Source: Ascaphus truei | Taxonomy: Eukaryota > Chordata > Amphibia > Anura > Ascaphidae | Assembly (NCBI GenBank): GCA_036426205.1 | Contig: CM071568.1 | Location: 232,039,727 to 232,103,726 of the forward strand | DNA: 64,000 nucleotides | Direction: 5' to 3' | Shown: positions 44,553 through 55,040 of the stretch, piece after piece | Layout of the letters: each line of letters opens with the position of its first letter | Numbering within the stretch: position 1 is the stretch's first letter | Notes under the pieces: model-generated | Told to the model about the DNA's origin: nothing | What the model saw: the letters and a program-made list of their open reading frames with translations, nothing else | The model's database searches: none | Translations under genes and position numbers: made by a program

Positions 44553-44605
44553 CCCCAATACCTCCTGATGAAGCGCTAGCTGCGCGAAACGCGTTGAGGG
44601 GTTGC
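44553..44605 (+). ncRNA. Hammerhead-ribozyme-like motif, intact core
   Basis: Box CTGATGA is at 44565-44571, stem II GCGC-TAGCT-GCGC at 44573-44585, box GAAA at 44586-44589, then CGCG and TT. Stem I forms between CCTC (44561-44564) and GAGG (44596-44599), and a second helix of CAA with TTG lies beyond a small internal loop. The predicted cleavage is after T44595. Stem III would be a minimal palindrome ACGCGT, as in Penelope-associated hammerheads, which tend to act as dimers. One extra A between the first box and stem II is a deviation. Hammerheads in Penelope-like terminal regions are established knowledge; activity here is inference. Confidence 0.6.
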
Positions 44606-45357
44606 TCAATAGTTTGGGTTACACGTCTATCCAGGAGTGTAATACCTGCACGATAGGGGTACCCGTCTCCTGGTTTCTAACGTCACCCCCGCCAGCTATT
44701 GCTATTGCTAATGCTATTGCTAATGCCGTTGAGAGCCCCCCCACCAATCTCTAGTGGGTAGACTTCCGGTTCCGGTTCAGGAACTCTGCGGGGATCCGCA
44801 GTAGGAGAGAACGGTCCGGGCAGGGGTAGTGACGACGCTAACTATGGATGAACGTGGGAGCCCCATCGTGCACACAGTTATACCCTATTGTAAGTTTAAT
44901 TATACAGTGTACTAACAAATAAAGTGACGATTGTTTAGCACCTAATTTTCTTCTTCTCTGCGCTCCAACTTTTTTGTACATTTCGATTGACTGTTGGCCC
45001 GGCTGATCACCGGAGAGTGAAGGAGCTGCGGGAAAAGAAAATCACTCCAAGACAGACCCTGAAAACAACGGACGAGCGCGGCCTCCTTTTTTGGAAGTTT
45101 AAGAATATCCCTGCTTCAGCACAGTTGGTGTAGTCTTCGACTGAGCAACTGATTGAGCCACATGTGCTGAGGCAGGGATATCCTGAAAGCCTGACCTGTT
45201 GGGGGTCTTGAGGACTGAAGTTGGGCTCCCATGGCCTAGAGCATAAAGAACACAGGTGTCCATTTGGTTGCATTTGGCGCTGCACAGCTGCTCTGCTTTG
45301 TATACTGCAAAGTGATCTTCAAATAAGCCCTCAAAAGCACCATTCACTTAACCCTTC

Positions 45358-45427
45358 TAGTGCCAGAGGGCCAGCAACAAATTGCTTTGCAGTGAGTTCC
45401 GGGCCCTTCTGGCACTCGTGGGGTTAA
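45358..45427. repeat. Short palindrome bounded by TTAA
   Basis: TTAACCCTTCTAGTGCCAGA and its imperfect inverted copy ending GTGGGGTTAA lie 70 bases apart end to end. TTAA at both ends would suit a Kolobok- or piggyBac-type MITE. It is repeated in the duplicate at about 53580-53662. Confidence 0.45.
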
Positions 45428-45611
45428 TATCTCGGGGAAAAGGCACTGCACACAAGGGGTTGATATCCCCATGCAAAACCAAACATAAGCATACCCGGCA
45501 ACATACTGGAATTCACTGTCTAGGAATAAGGGCAACATGTAGACACACTGCACACGTTAGTGATCAAGCTGATTAAACCACCTATTTGAAGGAAATTCAA
45601 ATCGGACTTAC

Positions 45612-45730
45612 GGATGTTGGATAAATCTGAAACTTGACCACGGTGACTGTATCCGGTCTTTGAGTTCCTTTGTCCATTTCAGGTTCCCCGATGTTATTGG
45701 CATATTTTTGTGTACAACTTCATTTTGCAT
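45612..45730 (-). CDS. DNAH11: Dynein heavy chain exon 4
   Basis: The exon has 119 bases, 39 codons (140-178) plus two bases of a Pro codon completed in exon 5. It encodes MQNEVVHKNMPITSGNLKWT, then KELKDRIQSPWSSFRFIQHP. The family pattern is ..NMPP.SG.LKW...L..RI..P......I.HP. The acceptor is TATTGAGCAG and the donor is CC followed by GTAAGT. Only 151 bp separate it from exon 3. The ATG at its first codon is internal, not a start. A damaged copy lies at 53847-53966. Confidence 0.94.
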
Positions 45731-45881
45731 CTGCTCAATATAAAAGTATGTTTTAAGACCATGCCCAATTAATATTGTACATGACTCTACATTCTTGTTT
45801 CATTTATATTTATGTGTACTTAACCAATTGTTTACATTGCTTGTAATATTACATCGGGAACATCCCTGTTTTGCGACATAC

Positions 45882-46019
45882 CTGCTTAACATGCTCATCA
45901 TACAATTGTTTGCATTTATCTAGCTCCTGGCCGTACATCTGGAGCAATGTGGAATAGTTGGGGCTGAATATATCCAGAATAACTTGCCTTTCCAGAAAAT
46001 AACCAGAGATGGCCAACAA
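45882..46019 (-). CDS. DNAH11: Dynein heavy chain exon 3
   Basis: The exon has 46 codons (94-139), phase 0 at both ends. It encodes LLAISGYFLERQVILDIFSP, NYSTLLQMYGQELDKCKQLY and DEHVKQ. The family shows LL..F...L.RP.I...... Y..L...F..EL...K.L.... in this part of the DHC_N1 tail. The acceptor is TCTCATTGCAG and the donor is CAG followed by GTATGT. The open frame upstream of the acceptor (to 46199) is intron read-through. A damaged copy lies at 54124-54259. Confidence 0.95.
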
Positions 46020-46806
46020 CTGCAATGAGAAGTCAGAGATCAGATTGGATTCAATATTGGATAATCTTTCTTTTAAATATGTCCCTTTAGCCCACCATTT
46101 TATCTGGTGCAAGTGTGTTTCTGAAAGATTGCCATGGTGTAAATAGGCTTGTATGCATTCATCCTTCAACTTTTCTAATAAGACAACAGGGAAGAACACG
46201 CATGCATGTGTTCCAGCATAGCAAACAGGAAGTTCCGTAGTTACTATATTGATTTACTGCAGTGTGTCTGGTAATACTATCAAATTGCTGCCTGTATTCA
46301 CAAATGACCAGCTAGAAAGATGAAGTGGAAAGTTTGCTTGGTGCTCCGATAAAGAGAATTATATGTATACTATGACATAAAGAAACATACTGTAGTCACT
46401 TTTTATTTCCTCCCCCTTGATTTCAACTGCTTGATGTACAGAATGCATCACATGTTCCTGTGTGACCTCTATCGTAAACATGCACAAAATATGTTGTGCA
46501 AAGTGGTAAAGAATTGCACAATATTCTGCAGAAGTAGATTTAAACCTTTTACACATTACTTATTGCAGCATGGGCTGCTTATAGTGTCCAACTCCTAGTA
46601 TTATTCACCACTTTCTACAGCATTTCTCTAATCTGCTCAGCAAGTTTAAGTTGTATGCTACAGTGTGGCAAAAACATCTGTCAAATAAAGTGCTCTTTAC
46701 AAATGCATATGTGGAAGAAAATGATACAGTTTTGTTCTTCGCATCTTTACTTCATAAGAGCTTCTGAAGCAGTTATTGTAATATTATATCCTCTGCATGA
46801 TATGGA

Positions 46807-47058
46807 AGAAGGAGTGGCTCAGTGAGTAAAGACATTGACTGGCACTGAGTTTGAAGCAAGGGAACGTGGTTCAATTCCCATTGTCTGCTCCTTGTGACCT
46901 TGGGCAAGTCACTTTATCTCCCTGTGCCACAGGCACCAAAACATAGATTGTAAGCTCCACAGGGCAGGGACCTGTGCCTGCAAAATTGTCTCTGTAAAGC
47001 GCTATGTAAAACTAGCAACACTATACAAGAACATGCTTTTTTTATTATTATTATTATA
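46807..47058 (+). mobile_element. MIR-like (CORE-type) SINE
   Basis: The head has a tRNA-like promoter: box A near GGCTCAGTGAGTAAAG and box B GGTTCAATTCC. The core has GACCTTGGGCAAGTCACTTT and CTCCCTGTGCCACAGG, very close to the MIR core, and the tail has ACATAGATTGTAAGCTCC and AAAGCGCTATGTAAAAC followed by (TTA)n. It is read on the plus strand, antisense to the dynein gene. Other copies lie at 55041 (duplicate) and 62143. Confidence 0.88.
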
Positions 47059-47368
47059 AAGTTGGTACCCGTGGCTGGCAATGGAAGAAGATAAATGCAT
47101 TCAAAAATGTTATAGGTAACCTGTCTCCTTTGCCCTCTCTCTTCACTCTCCCAATCTTTCTCTCTCCTTCCTCAGTTAATCCACATTTTGCAGAGTAGTC
47201 TCGTTGCTGTCCCGTTATATATTCCGAAAAATACAAACTAAAGAGTATTTTCATCATACTGTAGATTTCCCTTTTCAAGCTTTGAAGCTACAGAATTGCA
47301 ATCTTTGTTACCAACCATAACAATTCCTTACAGGTTAGTTGGACAAAACGTTAGAACATGGATCCTAC
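47059..47368. other. Intronic stretch, nothing recognised
   Basis: A short intron part between the SINE and exon 2 with no signal beyond the exon 2 donor at its end. Confidence 0.4.
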
Positions 47369-47485
47369 CTTGAATGCCGACTCTAAACCGCAACAATCCT
47401 TAAAAGCTACACAAAGCAGTGATGCAATCTGTGTATCAAAATCTAGTACTTTGGCCTTAAAGTCTATGTAGTCTTGTTCAAATTC
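47369..47485 (-). CDS. DNAH11: Dynein heavy chain exon 2
   Basis: The exon has 39 codons (55-93), phase 0 at both ends. It encodes EFEQDYIDFKAKVLDFDTQI and then ASLLCVAFKDCCGLESAFK. The family pattern is .FE.DY..F......D...A.........C..LE..FK. It follows NM at the end of exon 1 exactly as in relatives. The acceptor is CTCTTTTGCAG and the donor is AAG followed by GTAGGA. Its damaged copy is at 55591-55707. Confidence 0.95.
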
Positions 47486-48139
47486 CTGCAAAAGAGAATT
47501 TGATCATTAATAACAAAAAGGCATGTTAATAAATGACTTACAAGAATACTGTATCAATACATTGTTATTGTAGAGGTAAAACTAATTAAGTGCATTTTTG
47601 GCAAATACGCACTAAATGTACTTCCTGACTTGGCGTTTCTTGATATTTCTATTGAAAAACTCATTAAAGACCCATAATCTTCAGAACTTGTCATATCAAA
47701 ATATCTTCTTTTTCAAATACAGAATTGTTCCTGTCAAAAATAAAATGTAATCGCCTTTTACACAGTATCCAAAGAACGTAGTTAATGACTTTTACCTCTA
47801 TAACCTCTATAAATATATATGTATATATTTTATTATTTTTAGGAAATGGCTGCACACTCAGTGTTAAGTATACTACAGAGGGTGTCTGTGCTAGATAGAA
47901 AAAAATATCCAATTGAAGAAAAGACCAGAGTGGTCTAATTATCGGCACCAGGGTTCTACAGCAACCCTACAGTTCACTCTCTGCAGGGAAGAAAGCCCTC
48001 CCCTTGCTCTGCACCGCCCATCTAGCCCTACCTTCCCCAGCCTCTTTGGCTGGCCTGCAGGGCTCTCCTGCGCACCGGCCATGTGTCTAGCAGGCCCCAG
48101 GTAAACCCACATGTCCCAGGTCCCCTTATACCACCCTCC
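47486..48139. other. Intronic stretch, nothing firm
   Basis: AT-rich intron to about 47950, then a GC-richer portion (CTGCAGGGAAGAAAGCCCTC to CCTTACTTACCCCCAC) that appears to be the start of the repeat which follows. Confidence 0.4.
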
Positions 48140-48396
48140 CAGGCCCCTTACTTACCCCCACAAGTTGTGTGTGTGTTTGTATTTTTGTTTTTGGGGAGGG
48201 GGGCTTATTGTGTGTGTGTGTGTGTGTATTTGGGGAGAAAATGCTTATTGTTTGTGTATTTGGGGAGGGGGCTTGTTGTGTGTGTGTGATGGGGGGGCTT
48301 AGTGTGTGTGTGTGTATTTGCAGAGGGGGGCTTATTGTCTGTGTATTTGGGGAGGGGGCATTTTGGGTGGGTGTGTATTTGGGGAGGGGGCTTATT

Positions 48397-48444
<48 letters not shown>

Positions 48445-48785
48445 TTCGGGAGGGGGGCTTAGTGTGTATGTGTTTGTGTATTGAGGAGGGGGATTATTGA
48501 GTGTAGGGATGGGGGAGAAATACATGGCGGGGAACAGGGTGAGAGAAGGCAGTGGGAAAAGTGGGTGTGTAAGAGAGGGAGGTGGGGAAGGAAAGGGTGA
48601 CTGGGGAGAGTAAGAGGGGGTGAGAGCGAGGTGTGTGAGAAGAGGGGGGAGTGTAAGAGAAAACAGGGGGGTGATGGATGGGTTCTCGCAAGGCCACAGG
48701 TGGGGCACCGGTGGAAACTTTAGTCCTGGGCCCCGAGAAAGCTGTCATCTGCCCTGAAGGGCGCTATATAAATGTTGTAATAAAG
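48140..48785 (+). repeat. G-rich minisatellite repeat with (GT)n
   Basis: Tandem GTATTTGGGGAGGGGGCTTA units alternate with (GT)n tracts (longest about 48399-48442). They are followed by GAGAGGGG-type units and the closing block CTCGCAAGGCCACAGG, AGTCCTGGGCCCCGAGAAAG and GGCGCTATATAAATG. The same block closes the repeat at 8140-8700. Open frames on both strands (up to 167 codons) are low-complexity artefacts. Confidence 0.75.
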
Positions 48786-49611
48786 AAGTACAAATATTTT
48801 GCAGTCTAGAAATTAGTAGACTATAATAGTACTGTACCTTGAATGACTTGCGTAAGGGAACAACAGCTTGAATATAATGTTAACATTATAGATATTTCTA
48901 AAGTAACTGAATGTTCCCAATACTAGATAAAAATGCTGTAACCTGTTTTTAATGGACTGTGTTCAATAGGATGATCTTTTAACTTTAGTCCAATGAATGG
49001 GCTTTAAAGCATCTTCAATGGACAACCGTCACATGTCCAAGCAGTAACACCAGCAACTAAAATGGTTAGTATATCAAGAGTGTGGGATGCTGGGAGCTAT
49101 AAAATAGCGTGGTTTCATTTTGGAGGACCACCAGTTGCTATTATATTAAAAATAAACAATATTAATTTCAGCAGGTTTGTTCCTTTAGCACTGTCTGGTA
49201 AATATTGGCCAAACTCACTACTGCAACAACAAAAAGGACTAGATAAGGCATGCCTGTTGAAACCTGCTATAAAGCTATGTTTATTTGTATTTGTTTAGCA
49301 TTCTTTAGTTTTCAGATGCCAATCTTTTTTATGGAAAGGATTTTAAACTATCAAGCTGCTTCTCTCTCATGTAGTAATCTATAATAGACATGTCACAATA
49401 TATACAGTAGTTACAATGACTACAAATCCAGTGCAACAGTAAGAATATTACAATTTACAATTTATTTACAAGTTGATTACCTGTGAAGTAGACAGAAAGA
49501 AATAATTGTATTTGTCAAGATGCACCTTTTGGGAGCTTGGTACATACACGCAATTCATTTGAGGTCTGGAATTTTGCATTAATCGAACTTAACAGGATTT
49601 TGCTCGGTACA
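48786..49611. other. Intronic stretch, nothing firm
   Basis: Around 49020-49150 it shares short sequence with the foldback at 33850-34143 (ACATGTCCAAGCAGTAACAC, CACCAGCAACTAAAATGG), so another decayed copy of that family may be present. No coding signal was seen. Confidence 0.4.
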
Positions 49612-49707
49612 AAAGTGACATAAACCCTCGCCATGGGTGACATGAACCCTTGCCATAGGTGACATGAACCCTTGCCATAGGTGACATAAAACCTTGCCAT
49701 AGGTGAC
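49612..49707 (+). repeat. Four-unit 23-base minisatellite
   Basis: Units of the form GTGACATGAACCCTTGCCATAG repeat four times with minor changes. GTGAC inside the unit served as target for the neighbouring LTR insertion. Confidence 0.85.
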
Positions 49708-51046
49708 TGTGACGATGGGGAGGATTTGAACTGGGATTAAAGGGGTTTCAGCCCAATTGGCCACCCTCTACCCTCACCTGGGAAGCAAAGGGTTAACTGG
49801 ACTGAGGTCCAGTAATGTGTCTTTACCTCGCTTCAATATCCAAATGCTTATTCCCCTGTGTAACTGTATTGTGTTATCCTAGTATTTGCACCCACACATA
49901 TACTAGGGTTGCTGCGGGAGGGAAAGGGTTAATGTTAAAACAGTGATTCTAGCCCTTTGTTTAAATTACCCTCAAAGATGCCTGCCTACTAAATGCAAAT
50001 GGTCAGGAGAGCGACCAAATGGTTAGGAAGCTGGAGTGGGTTGTGAGCGTTATAACTCACACTTACAAACGCCTCTGATTCAGGAGGTCTGGGGCATTGA
50101 GTGTGAAATCTAACACCAGGTGACAAATGTCCACTACCCAGGGGTCCCTGCTTCAAAGAGATTGATTGATTGGGGCCAGGGGTGGGGTTACCCAAGGAGA
50201 GATCAGAAGGAGTGACCTTATTAAATATAAGAATATTATGAGATGTCCTCGGCTGAACATGCTAAGAGTTACATATGTGTATTCGTGGGACCGAGCCACA
50301 AATAATGATTCTAAACACTTGATATCTAACATATACTAAGAGCCAGATATTAATATCTCTCTTAATTTTAGTATTACACGGTAATATTTAGTCTCATTGG
50401 GAGCGTCATGCGTGACGGAATGTATTAATATGTCTTGCGTGCCAGTAAGTATTTCTGAACTGAAGTTATGAAGTTATTTACAGTGTATATGGAATTTTGA
50501 TTCTGTTCTGGAAACTGCAGACTCCACTGTTATGTTAATAGGCAGGAAGAACATCTTGCCAGGATTTACAAAGCCAGGTGATCAAAGGCTAATTGCCTAA
50601 TTGTTTATGCTGGGCCCAGGAACTGACTAGTTTAAGTGTGATACTTCACACTAAACAATGGAAGCCCAAAATCTGCTTCAAAGACTTTTTCTAGACTTTT
50701 CGGCATCTAGGGTTAAGAGATGAGTTTGACAAGGTATTTAAGTCAGAGTCAACCCTTACTCAAATGTCTTCATGCCAGAGGTCCTTCATGTGTCTTCATG
50801 ACCTGCCTGTCTTGCTGTGATGTCAACTGAATTCTGGAAGAAATGGCCATCCTGTATCCTGATGGCCTTCTTGTCCTAAACTTTAAGTAAGTGTCCATAT
50901 TTTGCCTGTTATTTGTATATCTTGTGTGTTCACCTTTATCAAGGAATAAATTATATTTTATCATATCTAAGTCTCGTCCCAGTTTAACCCAGTTATATAT
51001 ATTTTTTGGTGTATTATTAATAGCCTGTCACAAAGCTCCCGTCACA
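49708..51046 (+). mobile_element. Solo LTR of 1.34 kb
   Basis: It begins TGTGACGATGGGGAGG and ends AAGCTCCCGTCACA, with flanking 5-bp duplication GTGAC (49703-49707 and 51047-51051). Near the 3' side it has a TATA-like GGTATTTAAGTCAGAG (50732-50747) and, about 200 bases further, AATAAA (50944-50949) with GT-rich sequence after it, so promoter and polyadenylation signals point to plus orientation. There is no internal region. Its copy at about 57914-59255 is damaged by indels. Confidence 0.8.
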
Positions 51047-51204
51047 GTGACATAAAGGAGGATATAATCCATCACAGGTTTCTCCAATATCCAAAACATT
51101 ACACATTTAAATTCTGGGTGTGGACATGAAAACGAACATACTGGACAAGATTTAGAGGGGCCCATGTGCTATGTAAGTGCTATGCATGTGCTATATATAT
51201 GTTA

Positions 51205-52398
51205 CTAGCTGATATACCCGGCGTTGCCCGGGCGTGGAAGGGCAGGGGGCATGGAGTGGAAAGGTGGGGGGGAGGGGAGTGGAAGGGCGGGGGGGAGGGG
51301 CGTCAAAGGGCGGGGGGGGCCCAAGGGGCATCGAAGGGTGGGGAGGACAAAGGGCAGGGGGCAAAGGGCAGGGAGGGGCGGGGGGGCAAAGGGCAGGGAG
51401 GGGCGGGGGGGCAAAGGGCAGGGACGGGCAGGGACGGGCAGGGGGGCAAAGGGCAGGGATGGACGGAGGGGCAAAGGGCAGGGAGGGGCAGGGGGGCACA
51501 GGCATGGATGGTGGGCAGGGAGTGCAGGGAGGGGCAGGGGAGGGTTGCAGGGAGGGGCGGGTTGGGCAGGGAGGGGCAGGGATGGGAGGGAGGGGCAGTG
51601 CAAAGGGTAGGGAGGGGCAAAGGTCAGGGAGGGGAGGGGTGGGGCAAAGGGCAGGGAGGGACAAAGGGCAAAGGGCTGGGGGGGCAGGGGCAGGTGGAGG
51701 GTGGCAGGGGACAAAGGGCAGGTGGAGGGTGGCAGGGGACAAAGGGCAGGGGGCAAAGGGCAGGGGGAGGGAGGGGCAAAGGGCAAGGGCATTGGGAGGG
51801 AGGCAGGGGGACAAGGGCAGGGGGAGGGAGGGCAGGGGGCAAAGGGCAGGGTCAAAGGGCAGGGGAAGGAGGCAGGGGAGAGGGGAGGGCAAGTGGGCAA
51901 AGGGCAGGGGGGGCAGGGGGCAAAGGGCAGGGGGGGCAGGGGGCAAAGGGCAGGGGGCAAAGGGCTGGGGGGGCAGGGGGAGGAGGGGCAGTGGAGAGTG
52001 GCAGGGGACAAAGGGCAGGGGGAGGGAGGGCAGGGGGCAAGGCCAGGGAGGGAGGCAGGGCAAAGGGCAGGGGGGGAGGGCGGGGCAAAGGGCAGTGGGG
52101 GCAGAGGGCAGGTGGGGCGGGGGGTAGGGGGCGGAGGTCGCAAGGGGGGCAAAGGGCAGGGTGAGTCAGGGACGCGTTAAATAAGCCATTCCCCTGCGTT
52201 TCCTCACCTTGCACACGGCCGCGCTCGTATTCCTATGGGTACCGGCCGCCCTCCTCCTCCACCTCGGGCTCCTCCGCGGAGAGGCTGAGACGCTCCGGTG
52301 AGGAGGTGCTGCGCCTCCCGCGGGGAGAGGCGGAGACAGCCGGAGGAGCAGCCTGTGTGAGGGGAGAGCCGGGTGCTCTGTGTGTGTGTGGGGGGGGG
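51205..52398 (-). mobile_element. Helitron, 5'-truncated by the duplication junction
   Basis: The 3' end on the minus strand is CCCGGGCAACGCCGGGTATA followed by TCAGCTAG at 51205, with host T beyond it (plus A at 51204). The body from 51240 to 52150 is a long GC-rich minisatellite built on GGGCAAAGGGCAGGGAGGGG. The 5' end is missing because the block ends at about 52398. The complete counterpart is at 59413-61158. Confidence 0.85.
51240..52150 (+). repeat. GGGCAAAGGGCAGGG minisatellite
   Basis: About 900 bases of short variable units (GGGCAAAGGGCAGG(G/C)n). Because stop codons are rare in it, five long frames (up to 332 codons, Gly/Arg/Lys- or Pro/Leu-rich) are open on both strands. They are mutually overlapping and not genes. 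Confidence 0.9.
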
Positions 52399-52789
52399 AA
52401 TAAATAAAAAGGTTTTATTTAGGTTTATGTAATGGTGAAGTTTAGGAAATGTAATTATGTATACTGATAGTATCAATTGTTGATAGGAATATATTTTTAT
52501 TGTTTCGAGCAATAACTTTAAAAAATTGTTTTATGTATAGTGTGTATCAAATAGTGTGTACACAATATATGCTAATTTAAGGTATCGTTGTTAAGAATTT
52601 TAAAACATTTATAGAGATTTTTTAAGCTATTTGAAGGGCAATTTTATAGGAATTTTTTGAGTTTGTGTTAGTGTTTTGAATGTCATTTGTCACAAAACCA
52701 TTAGAAAAATATCTGTAGCAAGTTTACACATGTTTTTTGTGTTAGGGGCAATCAGGGGGGTGGTGTCTTAATAAGGCCCCTCCTGTTAT

Positions 52790-52842
52790 GCCCCAATACC
52801 TCCTGATGAAGCGCTAGCTGACGCGAAACGCGTTGAGGGGTT
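52790..52842 (+). ncRNA. Hammerhead-like motif in copy 2
   Basis: CTGATGA, GCGCTAGCTGACGC, GAAACGCGTTGAGG. The stem II hairpin carries one inserted A compared with 44553-44605, in line with the indel noise of this block. Confidence 0.45.
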
Positions 52843-53846
52843 GTCAATAGTTTGGGTTACACGTCTATCCAGGAGTGTAATACCTGCACGATAGGGGTAC
52901 CCGTCTCCTGGTTTCTAACGTCACCCCCGCCAGCTATTGCTATGCTAATGCATTGCTAATGCCGTTGAGAGCCCCCCACCAATCTCTAGTGGGTATACTT
53001 CCGTTCGGTTCAGGAAACTCTGCGGGGATCCCGCAGTAGGAGAGAACGGTCCCGGGCAGGGTAGTGACGACGCTAACTATGGTATGAACGTGGGAGCCCC
53101 CATCGTGCACACAGTTATACCCTATGTAAGTTTAATATATACAGTGTACGTAACAAATAAGTGACGATTGTTAGCACCTATTTTCTTCTTCTCTGCGCTC
53201 CAACTTTTTTGTACATTTCGATTGACTGTTGGCCCGGCTGATCACCGGAGACGAAGGAACTGCGGGAAAAGGAAAATCACTCCAAGACAGACCTGAAAAC
53301 AACGACGAGCGCGGCCTCCTATTTTGGAAGTTTTAAGAAATTCCCTGTTCAGCACAGTTGGTGTAGTCTTCGACTGAGCAACTGATTGAGCCCACATGTG
53401 GCTGAGGCAGGGATATCCTGAAAGCCTGACCTTGTTGGGGGTTCTGAGGACTGAAGTTGGCTCCCAGGCCTAGAGATAAAGAACACATTGTGTCCATTGG
53501 TTGATTTGGCCTCTGCACAGCTGCTCTCTTTGTATACTGCAAAGTGATCTTCAAATAACGCCCTAAAAGCCACATTCACTTAACCCTTCTAGTGCCAGAG
53601 GCCAGCAACAATTTGCTTTGCAGTGATAGTTCAGTTCGGGCCCTTCTGGCACTCGTGGGTTAAATCCTCGGGGAAAGAGGCACTGCACACAGGGGTTGAT
53701 ATCCCCATGTCAAAACCAAACATAAGCATAATCCCGGCAATACTGGAATCACGTCTAGAATAAGGGCAACATGTAGACACACTGCACACGTTGTGATCAA
53801 GCTGATTACTAACCACCTATTGAAAGGAAATTCAAATCGGACTTAC

Positions 53847-53966
53847 GGATGTTGGATAAATCTGAAACTTGACCACGGTGACAGTATCCGTCTTTGAGTT
53901 CCTTTGTCCATTTCAGGTTCCCCGATGTTATTGGCATATTTTTGTGTACAACTTCATTTTGCATAT
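53847..53966 (-). pseudogene. Damaged copy of dynein exon 4
   Basis: It corresponds to 45612-45730. One base is missing in the CCGTCTTTGAG stretch (copy 1: CCGGTCTTTG) and bases are altered near the acceptor (GCATATCTGC compared with GCATCTGC). The donor GTAAGT is kept. The frame is broken, so a transcript that used it would be out of frame. Confidence 0.85.
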
Positions 53967-54123
53967 CTGCTCATATAAAAGTATGTTTTAAGACCATGCC
54001 CAATTAATATTGTACATGACTCTACATTCTTGTTTCATTTATTTTATGTGTACTTAACCATATTGTTTACATTGCTTTGTAATATTAATTCACTCGGGCA
54101 ACATCCCTTTTTTGCGACATACA

Positions 54124-54259
54124 CTGACTTAACATGCTCATCATACAATTGTTTGCATTTATCTAGCTCCTGGCCGTACATCTGGAGGCATGTGGAATAG
54201 TTGGGGCTGAATATCCAGAATAACTTGCCTTTCCGAAAATAACCAGAGATGGCCAACAA
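54124..54259 (-). pseudogene. Damaged copy of dynein exon 3
   Basis: It corresponds to 45882-46019. Two bases are missing from GAATATATCC, one from TTCCAGAAAA, bases are swapped near GGAGGCATG, and the donor region reads ACATACACTGACTTAAC compared with ACATACCTGCTTAAC. Frame and donor are both disturbed. Confidence 0.85.
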
Positions 54260-55040
54260 CTGCAATGAGAAGTAAGATCAGATTGGATTCAATATTGGAT
54301 AATCTTTCTTTTAAATATGTCCCTTTAGCCACCATTTTCTCTGGTGCAAGTGTGTTTCTGGGGAAATTGGATTGCCAGGTGTAAATAGGCTTGATGCATT
54401 CATCCTTCAACTTTTCTAATAAGACAAACATGGAGAACACGCATGCATGTGTTCCAGCATAGCAAACAGGAAGTTCCGTAGTTAACTATATTGATTTACT
54501 GCAGTGTGTCTTAATACTATCAAATTGCTGCCTGTATTCACAAATGACCGCAGCTAGAAAGATGATGAAAGTTTGCTTGGTGCTCCGATAAAGAGAATTA
54601 TATGTTATACTATGACATAAAGAAACATACTGTATCACTTTTATTCCTCCCCTTGATTTCAACTGCTTGATGTACAGAATGCATCAACATGTTCCTGTGT
54701 GACCTCTATCGTAAACATGCACAAAATATGTGTGCAAAGTGGTTAAAGAATTGCACAATATTCTGCAGTAAGATTAAACCTTTTTCAACATTATTATTAA
54801 TGGAGGCATGGGCTGCTTATAGTGTCCAACTCCTAGTGTTATTCACACTTTCTACAGCATTTCTCTAATCTGCCAGCAAGTTTAGTTGTATGCTACAGTG
54901 TGGCAAAAAACATCTGTCAAAAAAGTCTCTTTACAAATGCAATGTGAAGAAAATGATACAGTTTGTTCTTCGCATCTTTACTTCATAGAGCTTTCTGAAG
55001 CAGTTATTGTAATATTATATCACTCTGCATGATATGGAAG

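Larger units (their letters stand above)
42083..44975. mobile_element. Penelope-like element in inverted-arm arrangement
   Basis: The left arm (42083-43280, minus orientation) and right arm (43767-44975, plus orientation) are near-identical inverted copies of about 1.2 kb. Both contain the end of the endonuclease frame, a long AT-rich 3' region, the ribozyme-like core and a GC-rich terminal segment. The 486-base spacer (43281-43766) is the unique upstream part of the coding region. Partial inverted copies joined to the main copy are characteristic of Penelope-like elements. The right part of the right arm belongs to the block duplicated at 52399. Confidence 0.85.
44162..52398 (+). repeat. 8.2-kb direct duplication, copy 1 (clean)
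   Basis: The block runs from inside the right arm of the Penelope-like element through dynein exons 4, 3 and 2, a SINE, a G-rich repeat and a solo LTR into a Helitron. It matches the following block 52399-60680 collinearly. Splice sites and reading frames are intact in this copy. The junction at about 52390-52410 joins truncated Helitron sequence (GTGTGTGGGGGGGGG) directly to the Penelope-like arm (AATAAATAAAAAGG). Confidence 0.92.

Noticed and set aside
46807..46890. Possible tRNA gene
   Set aside because: Box A and box B are present but no cloverleaf is formed and the sequence continues into a MIR-like core, so it is a SINE head.
49612..49707. CRISPR-like short regular repeats
   Set aside because: Four abutting 23-base units without spacers in a vertebrate intron; it is a minisatellite.
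51166..52164. Long open frames (290-332 codons) on both strands
   Set aside because: They follow the GGGCAAAGGGCAGG minisatellite inside a Helitron; composition is Gly/Arg/Lys or Pro/Leu only and several frames are open at once.
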